NCBI RefSeq assembly: GCF_012295615.1 | Contig: NZ_CP051183.1 | Coordinates: forward strand, 62,001-126,000 | Reading direction: 5' to 3' | Length of the DNA: 64,000 nt | From: Bermanella marisrubri | GTDB lineage: Bacteria; Pseudomonadota; Gammaproteobacteria; Pseudomonadales; Oceanobacteraceae | In this document: positions 47,289 through 56,161 of the stretch, one piece after another | Position numbering within the stretch: position 1 is the first letter of the stretch | Layout: each line of letters opens with the position of its first letter | Program-made: the position numbers and the translations under genes | The notes under the pieces: model-generated | What the model saw: only the letters and a program-made list of their open reading frames with translations | What the model was told of the DNA's origin: nothing | The model's database searches: none

Positions 47289-48110
47289 ATGTACAGTTTT
47301 TTATTGGAAAAGGACTTGCCGCTCTTTAAAAGTCGTTGGATTTACTTTCCGGATACGTCTGATTTGCAAGATCCGTATTTGTTCCATGAGCATGTAGTGG
47401 AAGCTAAGCAAGAGCCTATGTCGCAGCAACAATTTGAAGCTGCTGTGCGCGCGATGTACATGGCATTGGATGACCATATGAAAGCCATCGTTAGCGAAGA
47501 GTATTATTTACAGCAAGCACAAAAAAATCGTGGCAATATTGAAAAGCAGTTGCGTCAGCAGCAGGCTAAGCAACAAACCCCGGCGGCAAAGCATAATGAG
47601 TATTACCGTCAGGCTTGCATGTTGAGAGTATTTGGATCAATTTACTGGGATGCACTTTGGCAATATCAAGGCTATGCACATAAGGGTATTGCGATTCAGT
47701 GGGATGTGCAGCACGCTTTTTTTCAAAGTGCGAAAGCTGAAGGTGGTCCTCAGCTCTTTGCGAATGTTGAATATGAGGATGCCCGACCTGAGTTTCCAAG
47801 TAAAGAAAACCCATTCCCGGCTTTACTGCGTCGCCCAGAGCATTGGGCTTGGCAACAAGAAGCTCGTCTCATTCGCCCAAAACGAACGGCGCCCAAAAAA
47901 GATCACCATAAGCATTATTATAAAGTGCCCAAAGATGCCGTCATGGCTGTTTATTTAGGTCTACAAGCCGCTAAATCGGTAGAAGAGAGCATGCTTAAAT
48001 TATTGCAATATGATTTGCAATTTCGACATCTAAAGCTTTTCCGTATGCAGCCCAGTGATCGATATTTGCGGCTGGTTGCTGTTCCTTTATCCATTTCATC
48101 GGACTATTAG
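47289..48110 (+). CDS. DUF2971-like protein
   Basis: A soluble protein of 273 residues with no signal peptide. The centre has FGSIYWDALWQYQGYAHKGIAIQWD (about 117-141), then EHWAWQQEARLI (about 187-198); the small-residue/HKG/W-E-R pattern is that of DUF2971. A charged helix lies at 60-95. Such proteins are scattered in genomes and often in accessory regions, but no biochemical activity is established. It stands alone, convergent to trmH with a 4-base gap. Confidence 0.6.
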   Translation: MYSFLLEKDLPLFKSRWIYFPDTSDLQDPYLFHEHVVEAKQEPMSQQQFEAAVRAMYMALDDHMKAIVSEEYYLQQAQKNRGNIEKQLRQQQAKQQTPAAKHNEYYRQACMLRVFGSIYWDALWQYQGYAHKGIAIQWDVQHAFFQSAKAEGGPQLFANVEYEDARPEFPSKENPFPALLRRPEHWAWQQEARLIRPKRTAPKKDHHKHYYKVPKDAVMAVYLGLQAAKSVEESMLKLLQYDLQFRHLKLFRMQPSDRYLRLVAVPLSISSDY

Positions 48111-48114
48111 ACAC

Positions 48115-48804
48115 TCACCTATTCGCGCGACGATTGTATTCTTTGCTAAACGCTGCGGGTTCCACAAAATCCCCGTTTTCTTTGAGTTTAGGATAAGCCA
48201 TACCTAGCTTTTTACAGCGCTTGGCTAAATCAGGATAGCACCATTCGAAAAATTGAATCTGGTATGTTTCAGAGTCCAATTGATTCTCACCTAACATGCC
48301 CTTGTTTTTGCGCTGATGCATGGCTTCACTGAGGATTAGAGCTGCTGCGACGCTCACGTTCAAAGATTGCACCATGCCTTCCATCGGAACAATGATGCTG
48401 TGATCCACTAGGTCCATCGCTTTGGCACTGACGCCATTTTTCTCTGCACCCATGACGATAGCCGTGGGCTTAGTGTAATCAATATCATAGTGGGGTACGG
48501 CTTGGTCGCAAAAGTGCGCGGCAACGATCTGGTAGCCTTGTTGTTTGAAGCCTTGAATAGCTTGACTCACATCCTTGTGCGTTTTCACGTTGACGTACTG
48601 CTGTGAGCCCATAGCACGACCACGAAAAGTCTGATAATCGTCATAGGGCCAAACAACATTTAGTTCATTAACTGCAAACGCATCGCAAGAGCGGATGATG
48701 GCACTTAAATTGTGGGGTTTGAATACTGCGTCAGTAATCAGGGTTAGGTCTGGCTGACGTTTGCGCAAAATATCGTGCATGCGTTGCACGCGTTCTGGGG
48801 TCAT
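48115..48804 (-). CDS. trmH: tRNA (guanosine(18)-2'-O)-methyltransferase TrmH
   Basis: A SPOUT-class methyltransferase of tRNA G18. The start at 48804 (MTPERVQRMHDILRKRQPD, 229 residues) is set by AAAGGAGGAG 7-8 bases upstream; the longer in-frame start at 48840 lacks this. The three SPOUT motifs are NLSAIIRSCDAFAV (near 31), VMGAEKNGVSAKA and IIVPMEGMVQSLNVSVAAALIL. The length is as in E. coli TrmH (229). It is divergent from the response regulator at 48917. Confidence 0.96.
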   Translation of the reverse strand: MTPERVQRMHDILRKRQPDLTLITDAVFKPHNLSAIIRSCDAFAVNELNVVWPYDDYQTFRGRAMGSQQYVNVKTHKDVSQAIQGFKQQGYQIVAAHFCDQAVPHYDIDYTKPTAIVMGAEKNGVSAKAMDLVDHSIIVPMEGMVQSLNVSVAAALILSEAMHQRKNKGMLGENQLDSETYQIQFFEWCYPDLAKRCKKLGMAYPKLKENGDFVEPAAFSKEYNRRANR

Positions 48805-48916
48805 GGACCGCTCCTCCTTTGAGGCGAGCATTTTAAACAACGGGCCAAATGTCGTCCAATTCCTGTGCTAACCTCAAAGGAGATGGGTACGAGTTTAGGG
48901 TGAGGCACAAACAGCG

Positions 48917-49804
48917 ATGGCGGCATTAAAAATATTAGTAGTAGATGATGCTAGCTTTATCCGTGACTTGGTAAAGCGAGCGGTAAAAGCCCAGTACCCA
49001 GATTCAAAAGTAGAGGAAGCAGCAGACGGCGCCCAAGCTCAGCAATTAATGCGCGGAAAGCACTTTCATGTCGTGTTATGTGATTGGGAAATGCCTAATG
49101 TGAGCGGTCTAGAGTTGCTCGAGTGGATGCGCCAAGACGATCACTACAAAACCGTTCCTTTCATGATGATCACTAGCCGGAGTGAGAAAAGTCACATTGT
49201 AAAAGCAGTAGAGGCGGGTGTTAGCGACTATATTGGCAAACCGTTTAACAACGAGCAGTTAGGAACTAAGCTGGCACGTTTAATTTACAAGTTCTATAAA
49301 ACAAGTCCTCAAAAAACCGCGCGTCAAGCTCAGCAATCCAGTGATACTGCAAGCCTTTTAACGGGAGGTGCAGCTACTGCTGCACCGGCGGCGAAAGCCA
49401 AATCTCAAGCCTCTAACAGTGCAAGCTTATTAACGGGTGGCTCTGCGTCACCCGCCCCAGCCAAAAAAGTCAGCAAAGCAGCGGCTCGCAACGTTGCGTT
49501 AGCTCATGTGCGCTTAGCGGATGGTAACGAATTACGCTGTATTGTGAAGGACTTGAATCTCAGTGAAATGGTGTTGGTGGTAAAACGCGAGCAAGGAATT
49601 CCTACATTGTTTGATCAAGTGGTTGTGGATATCGTTTCTAAAGAGGAGGATATTGTGGCACGGGTAAATTGTTTTGTTTGTGCCGTGATTAGTCCTGACA
49701 AACGCATTTCCGGCGAGCTGTTCAATATGCAGGTGAAATACGAAGATGAAGACCCTGAAAAACTTGCGGCTTTATCGAAGTTTGTTGCTAAGGTGCGCGG
49801 ATAA
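48917..49804 (+). CDS. Response regulator with degenerate PilZ-like C-terminal domain
   Basis: Receiver domain at 1-125: Asp10/Asp11, phospho-acceptor Asp56 in CDWEMPNVSG, Thr86-Ser87 and Lys108 in YIGKPF. An Ala/Lys-rich linker follows with the motif SASLLTGG repeated (TASLLTGGA near 142, SASLLTGGS near 170). The last 110 residues resemble PilZ in layout, with LNLSEMVLVV at the place of the D/NxSxxG motif, but lack the RxxxR arginines, so c-di-GMP binding is doubtful. Pseudomonas has a response regulator in this place between phoU and phoR (PA5364). The stop touches the convergent phoR stop. Confidence 0.8.
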   Translation: MAALKILVVDDASFIRDLVKRAVKAQYPDSKVEEAADGAQAQQLMRGKHFHVVLCDWEMPNVSGLELLEWMRQDDHYKTVPFMMITSRSEKSHIVKAVEAGVSDYIGKPFNNEQLGTKLARLIYKFYKTSPQKTARQAQQSSDTASLLTGGAATAAPAAKAKSQASNSASLLTGGSASPAPAKKVSKAAARNVALAHVRLADGNELRCIVKDLNLSEMVLVVKREQGIPTLFDQVVVDIVSKEEDIVARVNCFVCAVISPDKRISGELFNMQVKYEDEDPEKLAALSKFVAKVRG

Positions 49805-51106
49805 CTATCCTGTTCGCTTCAGGTTATTCACTATGCGTGAGCTGGGGAAGTGACAAAGAAATTCGCTGCCCGCCCCAAGCTTGCTTTTAATTTCTAATCG
49901 CCCACCGTGGCGCAGCAAAACATGCTTCACAATAGCTAGACCTAACCCAGTTCCCCCGGTGTTGCTATGCCGGCTTGCATCGGCGCGATAAAAACGCTCA
50001 GTCAGTCTAGGAATGTGGCGTTCATCTATACCTAAACCGTTATCCTTGACACTTAAATGCACCCCTTGCTCATCACGGTACCAGTGAATTTTGATCTTCC
50101 CATTCTCTGGTGTGTATTTCACTGCATTGAAGACCAAGTTACCAAAGGCGCTACTCAGTTCTGTATCCATACCTAAAATATCCACATCCTCAGCTTCGAG
50201 CTCAATGCTATGCTTTTTGTTTTGGCTGATCGTGATAGCGTCCCCTTGTAGTCGCTTCAACATTGAAACGACAGCGACAGGGCTATGGTCTGGACTGTGA
50301 GTGGTTTCTAGGCGGCTAAGCAGTAGTAAGTCGTTTATCAAGTTCTGCATACGCTGGCTTTGTTCGTGCATTTGCTTAATCGCGCGGCCCCATCGAGATG
50401 GTAAAGTATCTTGATAGTCTAGAAAGGTTTCTAAGTAGCCCGAAATGACTGTTAGAGGTGTGCGTAATTCATGGCTCGCATTCGCGACAAAGTCTTCGCG
50501 CATAGCTTCAAGGTGACGCAGCTGTGTTACGTCCCGACATAAGATAAGTCGGTCTTGTCGGCCGAATAATGTGATGTGAAATTCTAAACGAACGTCGTGA
50601 TTAATAGGAGAGTTAATCTCTAAGGGGGTATCATATTCGATACGATCGAAGTAGCTTTTGAAGCTAGGGTCACGTACAAGGTTTGTTATGGGATGATTGA
50701 TGTCGCTGCCTTCGCGCAAACCCAATAGGCGTGAGGCGGCTTTATTCCACCACTCTAGGTTACCATTGCTGTCGACCATCAATACGCCGTCTTTTAAGGC
50801 AGCTGTACTGTCTTGTACTCGCTTTAAAACAGCTTTCAGGCGTGCTCGAGCTTTTCGATTACGGCGTTGTAGCCGATATACATCATCAAAAGTACTACCC
50901 CATAACCCATGACTTGTAGGTGGCTCTTCTTCTTGGTCTTGTAACCACAGATGGAGTTTGTGAAGTTGTTTTAAATGCCAAACTAAATAAACAAATAAAC
51001 AGGCGCTAATAACCCATGCAGTGTGACCGATGAGCCATCCGAACAAATAAGCACATCCCAATATAAAAATTAGTTGTCGGATGGCGCTGCGCCAATCATG
51101 TGTCAT
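49805..51106 (-). CDS. phoR: Phosphate regulon sensor histidine kinase PhoR
   Basis: A membrane kinase of 433 residues. Two N-terminal hydrophobic segments (about 9-45) are followed by a basic linker, a PAS domain (about 90-195; ALKDGVLMVDSNGNLEWWN) and a HisKA helix with the H box ASHELRTPLTVISGYLE (His near 217). The HATPase boxes are FGNLVFNAVKYT, VKDNGLGID and GGTGLGLAIVKHV. It phosphorylates PhoB when Pst/PhoU signals low phosphate. It lies 10 bases after phoB. Confidence 0.97.
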   Translation of the reverse strand: MTHDWRSAIRQLIFILGCAYLFGWLIGHTAWVISACLFVYLVWHLKQLHKLHLWLQDQEEEPPTSHGLWGSTFDDVYRLQRRNRKARARLKAVLKRVQDSTAALKDGVLMVDSNGNLEWWNKAASRLLGLREGSDINHPITNLVRDPSFKSYFDRIEYDTPLEINSPINHDVRLEFHITLFGRQDRLILCRDVTQLRHLEAMREDFVANASHELRTPLTVISGYLETFLDYQDTLPSRWGRAIKQMHEQSQRMQNLINDLLLLSRLETTHSPDHSPVAVVSMLKRLQGDAITISQNKKHSIELEAEDVDILGMDTELSSAFGNLVFNAVKYTPENGKIKIHWYRDEQGVHLSVKDNGLGIDERHIPRLTERFYRADASRHSNTGGTGLGLAIVKHVLLRHGGRLEIKSKLGAGSEFLCHFPSSRIVNNLKRTG

Positions 51107-51116
51107 AGGCTACTAC

Positions 51117-51815
51117 TTAAGACGCTTTAGTTGAGAAGCGATACCCTGTGCCACGAACGGTTTGAATAAGATGTTCATAATTTGACCCAAGGGCTTTACG
51201 TAAACGACGGATGTGTACATCAACCGTTCGTTCTTCCACGTAAACATTACCACCCCAGACCTGATCTAACAATTGAGTTCGACTATAAGCACGCTCTTGG
51301 TGTGTCATGAAAAACTGCAATAAACGATATTCTGTAGGGCCAATATCTAGCGCTTCATCATTTGCACTGACGCGATGACAAACTGGATCCAATATTAGAC
51401 CGTTCACCTCAATGGGATCTTCAATTCCTTGAGGAGTAGTGCGACGCAATACGGCTTTTAATCGCGCGACAAGCTCTCGTGGTGAAAATGGCTTGGTGAT
51501 GTAATCGTCTGCTCCGGCCTCTAACCCCAAAACCTTGTTATCTTCTTCGCCTTTCGCGGTCAGCATGATAATGGGGACTTCGTTAGTACGATCATCACGT
51601 TTTAAGCGGCGAGCGAATTCCAATCCGCTGGTGCCAGGAAGCATCCAATCAAGAAGGATCATTTCCGGATGTTCATCGATGATGAGGCTATATGCATCTT
51701 GGGTATTACTGGCTTCTATGCACTCATACCCGGCCATTTCTAAGGCAACGGCGATCATCTCGCGGATGGATGCTTCATCATCTACGATTAAGATCTTTTT
51801 TCCCTGCTGTTTCAT
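51117..51815 (-). CDS. phoB: Phosphate regulon response regulator PhoB
   Basis: A receiver (Asp12/Asp13, phospho-acceptor Asp56, Thr86, Lys108) plus a winged-helix OmpR-type DNA-binding domain (about 135-230, with VWGGNVYVEERTVDVHIRRLRKAL). It has 232 residues, near E. coli (229). It activates the pst operon through Pho boxes. Pho boxes of its own lie upstream at 51842-51886, consistent with autoregulation. phoR follows in the same operon. Confidence 0.98.
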   Translation of the reverse strand: MKQQGKKILIVDDEASIREMIAVALEMAGYECIEASNTQDAYSLIIDEHPEMILLDWMLPGTSGLEFARRLKRDDRTNEVPIIMLTAKGEEDNKVLGLEAGADDYITKPFSPRELVARLKAVLRRTTPQGIEDPIEVNGLILDPVCHRVSANDEALDIGPTEYRLLQFFMTHQERAYSRTQLLDQVWGGNVYVEERTVDVHIRRLRKALGSNYEHLIQTVRGTGYRFSTKAS

Positions 51816-51841
51816 AGATGTGCTCTATTCTGGTTACTTAC

Positions 51842-51886
51842 ATTACAGAGCCATTACACATGCTTAGTATTACAGATATGTGACAC
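51842..51886 (-). promoter_or_regulatory. Two Pho boxes upstream of phoB
   Basis: Read on the - strand, GTGTCAC-ATAT-CTGTAAT (51886 to 51869) and GTGTAAT-GGCT-CTGTAAT (51859 to 51842) both have the 7+4+7 PhoB arrangement. Ten bases after the first box is TGTAAT (51858-51853), a good -10. The second box overlaps that -10 and could modulate it. Confidence 0.75.
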
Positions 51887-51912
51887 GGCGCCATATCAGG
51901 CAATATTTCCTG

Positions 51913-52788
51913 CTAAGCCAACAAATAGTGACCCACTAGGCCAACAAATAATACGGCTCCAACCCAATGATTGTGTAAAAACGCTTTAAAGCAACTCTCG
52001 CGGTCGCGTTCACGAATGAGATACTGATGATAGACGAACAAGCCAGCAGATAGGGCAATGGCAAGATAAATTGGCCACGTGGCGAGCATTTGGTTTGCGA
52101 TCAATATCCAAGTGACTATGGTCATGGCTTGCAATACGCCAATGATCACTTTATCTCCGTCGCCAAAGAGAACAGCTGTGCTTTTGATGCCAACCTTCAA
52201 ATCGTCATCACGATCTACCATGGCGTATTGGGTATCGTACACGATGGTCCAAATAACATTGGCACAATAAAGCAGCCATACAATGTCGGGCAAGGATTCT
52301 GTTTGCGCGGCAAACGCCATGGGGATGGCCCAAGAGAAGGCGGCGCCGAGTACTACTTGCGGTAAATGAGTGTGACGTTTCATGAATGGATAGAGGCTTG
52401 CAAGAACGACACCTCCTATCGACAAATAAATAGTAAATGCATTGGTAAACAGCACCAAAATGAAAGCCGCTAAGCATAGGACGGCAAATAGCCCCAATGC
52501 TTCTTTTTCACTAATCAGTTTCTGTGCCAGTGGACGCTCCTTGGTTCGTTTAACATGGCCATCAACATGTCGATCAGCATAATCGTTGATTACACAGCCA
52601 GCGCTGCGCATGAGCACAACACCAAGGATAAAAATGGTGACATTGGCAACACTGGGCTGACCTTCACCGGCAATCCATAATGCCCACATAGTTGGCCATA
52701 GGAGCAGATAAATACCGATAGGGCGATTAAGGCGAGTAAGTTGCCAATACAGAGGTAATTTGGGGAATCGATCAATTAACCAAGACAT
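51913..52788 (-). CDS. ubiA: 4-hydroxybenzoate octaprenyltransferase UbiA
   Basis: An intramembrane prenyltransferase of ubiquinone synthesis; 291 residues with about eight hydrophobic segments. The two Asp-rich metal-diphosphate motifs are [15 protein letters not shown] (near 68) and [20 protein letters not shown] (near 184). It begins in the family style, [28 protein letters not shown]. ubiC, encoding the enzyme that makes its substrate, is 71 bases upstream. Confidence 0.97.
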   Translation of the reverse strand: MSWLIDRFPKLPLYWQLTRLNRPIGIYLLLWPTMWALWIAGEGQPSVANVTIFILGVVLMRSAGCVINDYADRHVDGHVKRTKERPLAQKLISEKEALGLFAVLCLAAFILVLFTNAFTIYLSIGGVVLASLYPFMKRHTHLPQVVLGAAFSWAIPMAFAAQTESLPDIVWLLYCANVIWTIVYDTQYAMVDRDDDLKVGIKSTAVLFGDGDKVIIGVLQAMTIVTWILIANQMLATWPIYLAIALSAGLFVYHQYLIRERDRESCFKAFLHNHWVGAVLFVGLVGHYLLA

Positions 52789-52859
52789 GCTCTAATTCAG
52801 TGCATCAGAAATGAAGCATAAGTGTAACCTGTCCATTTGGTTTGCTCTAGCATCAAAGA

Positions 52860-53384
52860 CTATTCGCAATGGTTTTGAATTGCAGGCAAAAAGAACTCAC
52901 TCACCAAAACAGGCTTCCGATTAATAGAAAAAACCCGTCGACGGCCCCACAGAGAGCTGCTATCGACTTGGCCTTGTTTTACTTCTATCGGGCCTAAATG
53001 CATGCACCTGTGGTTGAATAGATATTCGCCCAGAGGTTTACTATTAAGTTTTAGTAATTGCCGCTCGGGGCCAGTTAAGGTACTTCTTGGGATAATGCTT
53101 CTAGCCTTCACTAAGGCCTCTCCGTTCACGCACAAGCGCACTTCTCGGATATAAACCTGTTGTCGAGTCGAAATGCCTAAAACTCGAGCCTCGCTCAAAA
53201 AAGGGCGGCCATAGCCAGTATTGATAATCTCAACGCTAAAGCGCCCCAAGCTTTTGAGACGCTTAGTGAGCGAACCTTCGTCAAGCAACCAATGACGTAA
53301 CTCAACTGAATTCACGTTGCGAGGGACGGGATTTAAATTAACCCAAGACTGGTTTCGTATGCGAGTGCAAAAATGAAAAGACAT
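52860..53384 (-). CDS. ubiC: Chorismate pyruvate-lyase UbiC
   Basis: Cleaves chorismate to 4-hydroxybenzoate and pyruvate, the first ubiquinone-specific step. It has 174 residues, with WLLDEGSLTKRLK (31-43), YIREVRLCVNGEALVKARSIIP (Arg that binds chorismate), PLGEYLF and WGRRRVFSINRKPVLVSEFFLP with the catalytic Glu near the C terminus. It is cotranscribed with ubiA. The AraC-type gene upstream reads in the same direction, 91 bases away. Confidence 0.94.
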   Translation of the reverse strand: MSFHFCTRIRNQSWVNLNPVPRNVNSVELRHWLLDEGSLTKRLKSLGRFSVEIINTGYGRPFLSEARVLGISTRQQVYIREVRLCVNGEALVKARSIIPRSTLTGPERQLLKLNSKPLGEYLFNHRCMHLGPIEVKQGQVDSSSLWGRRRVFSINRKPVLVSEFFLPAIQNHCE

Positions 53385-53475
53385 ATACTTATTTGACAGA
53401 TAAGGCGCGCGCAGGATGCGTCATGGGTGTGGCAAAATCAAGGGAAATAATGAAATGTTGATATATGTAACTCGG

Positions 53476-54468
53476 TTACGGTTGATTCATATCCTTTCGA
53501 TATTCCTTTGGGCTGCAACCAAACATGGATTTAAAGTTACGGCAAAAAACCGTTGCCGACGCATGCCCAGTTTGTTCTGCGATCTGTTGAACCTGATAAT
53601 CCGTCGATTTAAGTAAGTTTTTAGCAATCTTAAGTCGGTAGCTAAGTAGGTATGCAATTGGAGTTTCACCCAGAGCAGCATTAAAACGACGTGTAAGAGT
53701 ACGTTGAGTAACATTGAGTTGCTGAGCTAATTCCTGAAGTTTTATGGGCCGAGTGTAATTCATTCGAATGTATTCTCGAGCGGCTTCAACCACCGTATCT
53801 TTAGTATCTGGCTCGATAAAAAATGGAACAGGCTCATCGCGATCGCGAAAGGTGAAGTAAAGAGAGGCCATATCTGCTGAGCGATCACCAAGAAAATGCT
53901 GAATGATCAATAAAATCACATCGAATATGGCGGGCGTTGTTGAAGTCGTAATAATGTGACCAGATTGAGTAATATCCGATTTATCTGAAATCTGCACTTT
54001 AGGAAAACGCTGCTTAAAAGTGTTTTTCGAGGCCCAATGGACGCTGGCTTGTTTTCCATCAAGAATCCCGGCCTCTGCAAGAAAAAAGACGCCCGTCACT
54101 AAGCCGATCACGCGGCATCCCGCGTCATGTTGCTGTCTTAACCAAAGCAATGCATCGTGAACCAGTTCTAGTTTTTTAACCGATAAATCCCAAACAGATG
54201 GAACAATAATGACGTCAAAATGCGTGCCTGGGTAAGCATCAAACCGCTCTGTACCGACATTTAAGCCAGAAAACCCATTTACGGGCTCATCTGTACAGCG
54301 CAGAAAAGTACTATTGATGCCCTTGAACTCGTTGTTTTGAAAAAGCTTTGCGTTGAGTTGCATACCATGAAATACCTCGGCAAAAGAGGTAATGGTGCTA
54401 CTCCAGAACTGATCAGGGATTAGGAAGGCGATTTCAATAGGTCTTTTATTCAATCCGGTCTCAGACAT
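53476..54468 (-). CDS. GlxA-type AraC family regulator (GATase1-like domain)
   Basis: A protein of 330 residues from the ATG at 54468 (a GTG at 54477 is also in frame). The N-terminal DJ-1/PfpI-like domain (about 10-180) begins IEIAFLIPDQFWSSTITSFAEVF. Its elbow reads LVTGVFFLAEAGIL where active homologues have a Cys before TG, so it is a sensor rather than an enzyme. The AraC HTH domain is at about 222-325 (ELAQQLNVTQRTLTRRFNAALGETPIAYLL). GbdR-like regulators of quaternary-amine use have this build. It is divergent from the Rieske oxygenase, its likely target. Confidence 0.85.
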   Translation of the reverse strand: MSETGLNKRPIEIAFLIPDQFWSSTITSFAEVFHGMQLNAKLFQNNEFKGINSTFLRCTDEPVNGFSGLNVGTERFDAYPGTHFDVIIVPSVWDLSVKKLELVHDALLWLRQQHDAGCRVIGLVTGVFFLAEAGILDGKQASVHWASKNTFKQRFPKVQISDKSDITQSGHIITTSTTPAIFDVILLIIQHFLGDRSADMASLYFTFRDRDEPVPFFIEPDTKDTVVEAAREYIRMNYTRPIKLQELAQQLNVTQRTLTRRFNAALGETPIAYLLSYRLKIAKNLLKSTDYQVQQIAEQTGHASATVFCRNFKSMFGCSPKEYRKDMNQP

Positions 54469-54622
54469 CGCTCTCACATTTACGCAGATTAATCCGTTAG
54501 ATTGTCCATATTAGATTATAAATAGTCCAAAAACATCACTTTTAGTTTACTTCAGGTTGCTATTGTTATTACCGAACATAAGTTGGATTTAACGAGAATC
54601 ACTAAAGTGAGTGGAGGGATTA

Positions 54623-55813
54623 ATGGACAGAAAAACAGAAATCAGACTAATTGAAGAAGTTTTAGCACTGAGAGAGCAGGGCGAAACGCAATATGCTCAA
54701 TCTGCTGTGGCGCACGACATTGATCGTTATGTCTCTCCTCAGTGGTTTGCTCGTGAAAACGAAAAAATCTTTACTGATCGACCAATCGCTATAGCGGCTG
54801 CGTGTGAAGTTCCGAATCAGGGAGATTACATAAGTGTGCAATGGACGAATGGTATTTCGTTACTGATCGTTCGAGGCGATGATCACACGGTACGGGTTTT
54901 CGCGAATGCATGTCGTCATCGCAATGCTCGTCTGGTTGATCAAGGGGAGCGTGGTTGCAAACGGCGTTTCGTATGCCCTTATCATGCTTGGACGTATGAC
55001 GATAAAGGGAATCTTGCAGGAGCTCCTGATTTTGATCGCGGTTTTTCCGACTTGGATAAGAACAAGCTTGGCCTAATCGAATTCAACAGTCGTGTTGTTG
55101 GTGGCATTGTCTATGTCTGTTTAAACCCTAATAAAGAAGTGCCCAGTGATGTTCTGGAGCCTCAAATGATCTCTGGGTTTGAGTATTTGAATCTCGACAA
55201 TTTGCGTGTCTATAAGTCTCGTAGCTATAAGATCAACGCGAACTGGAAAATTCTTTTAGAAGGCGGAATCGAGGCTTACCATTTCAACGTTGCTCACAAG
55301 AACACGTTAGCTCCGTTTTTCTTAGGGAACTTGTCAACATGGGAGGGCTTTGGAAGCAGAAACATGCGAATGGTTTTGCCGAAAAAACCTATTCTTGAGG
55401 CCAGCGAACTATCGGAAGACAAATGGGACTTGCGCAAAATGGCGAACATTATTTACGCATTACCGCCTGGGTTACTGTTTCTTGCTCAACCGGACAATCT
55501 CTCTATTATCCGCACGATACCTTTGTCTGCAGGGGAAACATTGATTGAAGAAGTGCTGCTCGTCGAGCAACCTGCTGATGGTTCCGATCAATGGTCTGAT
55601 GATGAGCTTAAAATGCATGAAACAAATCATCACTTGGTAAACAAAATTCTTATGGAAGATTGGGTGCTGGGCGAAACCATACAATCCAATATGGCAAGTG
55701 GCGTAGTCGGGGAAATTCATTTTGGTCGGTTTGAATCCGCATTGATTTGGTTCCATCAAGAATACGAGAAACTTATGGAACTCAACGAAGATGTAATCGC
55801 GCGCTTCAATTGA
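54623..55813 (+). CDS. Rieske-type oxygenase, alpha subunit
   Basis: A protein of 396 residues from the ATG at 54623, which has GGAGGG upstream. The Rieske [2Fe-2S] ligands are Cys97-x-His99 and Cys118-x2-His121. The mononuclear iron motif is Glu217-Ala-Tyr-His220-x4-His225. A Glu rather than Asp at the bridging position is known from carnitine oxygenase CntA and its quaternary-ammonium relatives, so a quaternary amine such as a betaine is a reasonable guess. No dedicated reductase gene adjoins; rubredoxin and its reductase follow 155 bases on. The regulator is divergent. Confidence 0.85.
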   Translation: MDRKTEIRLIEEVLALREQGETQYAQSAVAHDIDRYVSPQWFARENEKIFTDRPIAIAAACEVPNQGDYISVQWTNGISLLIVRGDDHTVRVFANACRHRNARLVDQGERGCKRRFVCPYHAWTYDDKGNLAGAPDFDRGFSDLDKNKLGLIEFNSRVVGGIVYVCLNPNKEVPSDVLEPQMISGFEYLNLDNLRVYKSRSYKINANWKILLEGGIEAYHFNVAHKNTLAPFFLGNLSTWEGFGSRNMRMVLPKKPILEASELSEDKWDLRKMANIIYALPPGLLFLAQPDNLSIIRTIPLSAGETLIEEVLLVEQPADGSDQWSDDELKMHETNHHLVNKILMEDWVLGETIQSNMASGVVGEIHFGRFESALIWFHQEYEKLMELNEDVIARFN

Positions 55814-55968
55814 GATGGATAAAGAATGAAGCATTGTATAAAACCAAGATGACGCCAACCTAATAAGTTGGCTATCATGACTTTTGACAGGATTGCATTT
55901 GTCAAATTGTCGGACAATATGTATTCTGACACGGTTTTGTACCAGTTAGAGAGAAGTAGGAGAGATTC

Positions 55969-56148
55969 ATGTCTCAAGAGTTTACCAAATGGCAGTGTAT
56001 TGTTTGTGGCTGGATTTACGATGAAGCGGAAGGGTGCCCTGAAGAAGGCATAGAGCCAGGTACGAAATGGGAAGATATCCCAGAAGATTGGCTTTGCCCT
56101 GATTGCGGCGTAGGTAAAGAAGATTTCGAAATGATCGAATTAGCGTAA
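55969..56148 (+). CDS. rubA: Rubredoxin
   Basis: A 59-residue iron-sulfur electron carrier. The four Fe ligands are in CIVCG (Cys10, Cys13) and CPDCG (Cys43, Cys46), with the aromatic residues [12 protein letters not shown] and [14 protein letters not shown] of AlkG2-type rubredoxins. TAGGAG precedes the ATG by seven bases. The reductase follows after 13 bases, as in Pseudomonas (rubA-rubB). It usually feeds electrons to alkane hydroxylases or oxidative-stress enzymes; the partner here is not shown. Confidence 0.96.
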   Translation: MSQEFTKWQCIVCGWIYDEAEGCPEEGIEPGTKWEDIPEDWLCPDCGVGKEDFEMIELA

Positions 56149-56161
56149 TCTGGAGTTCTAA

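Noticed and set aside
52073..52082. CCACGTGG core in ubiA
   Set aside because: Only 8 of the 14 palindromic bases match parS, which is expected by chance in coding sequence.
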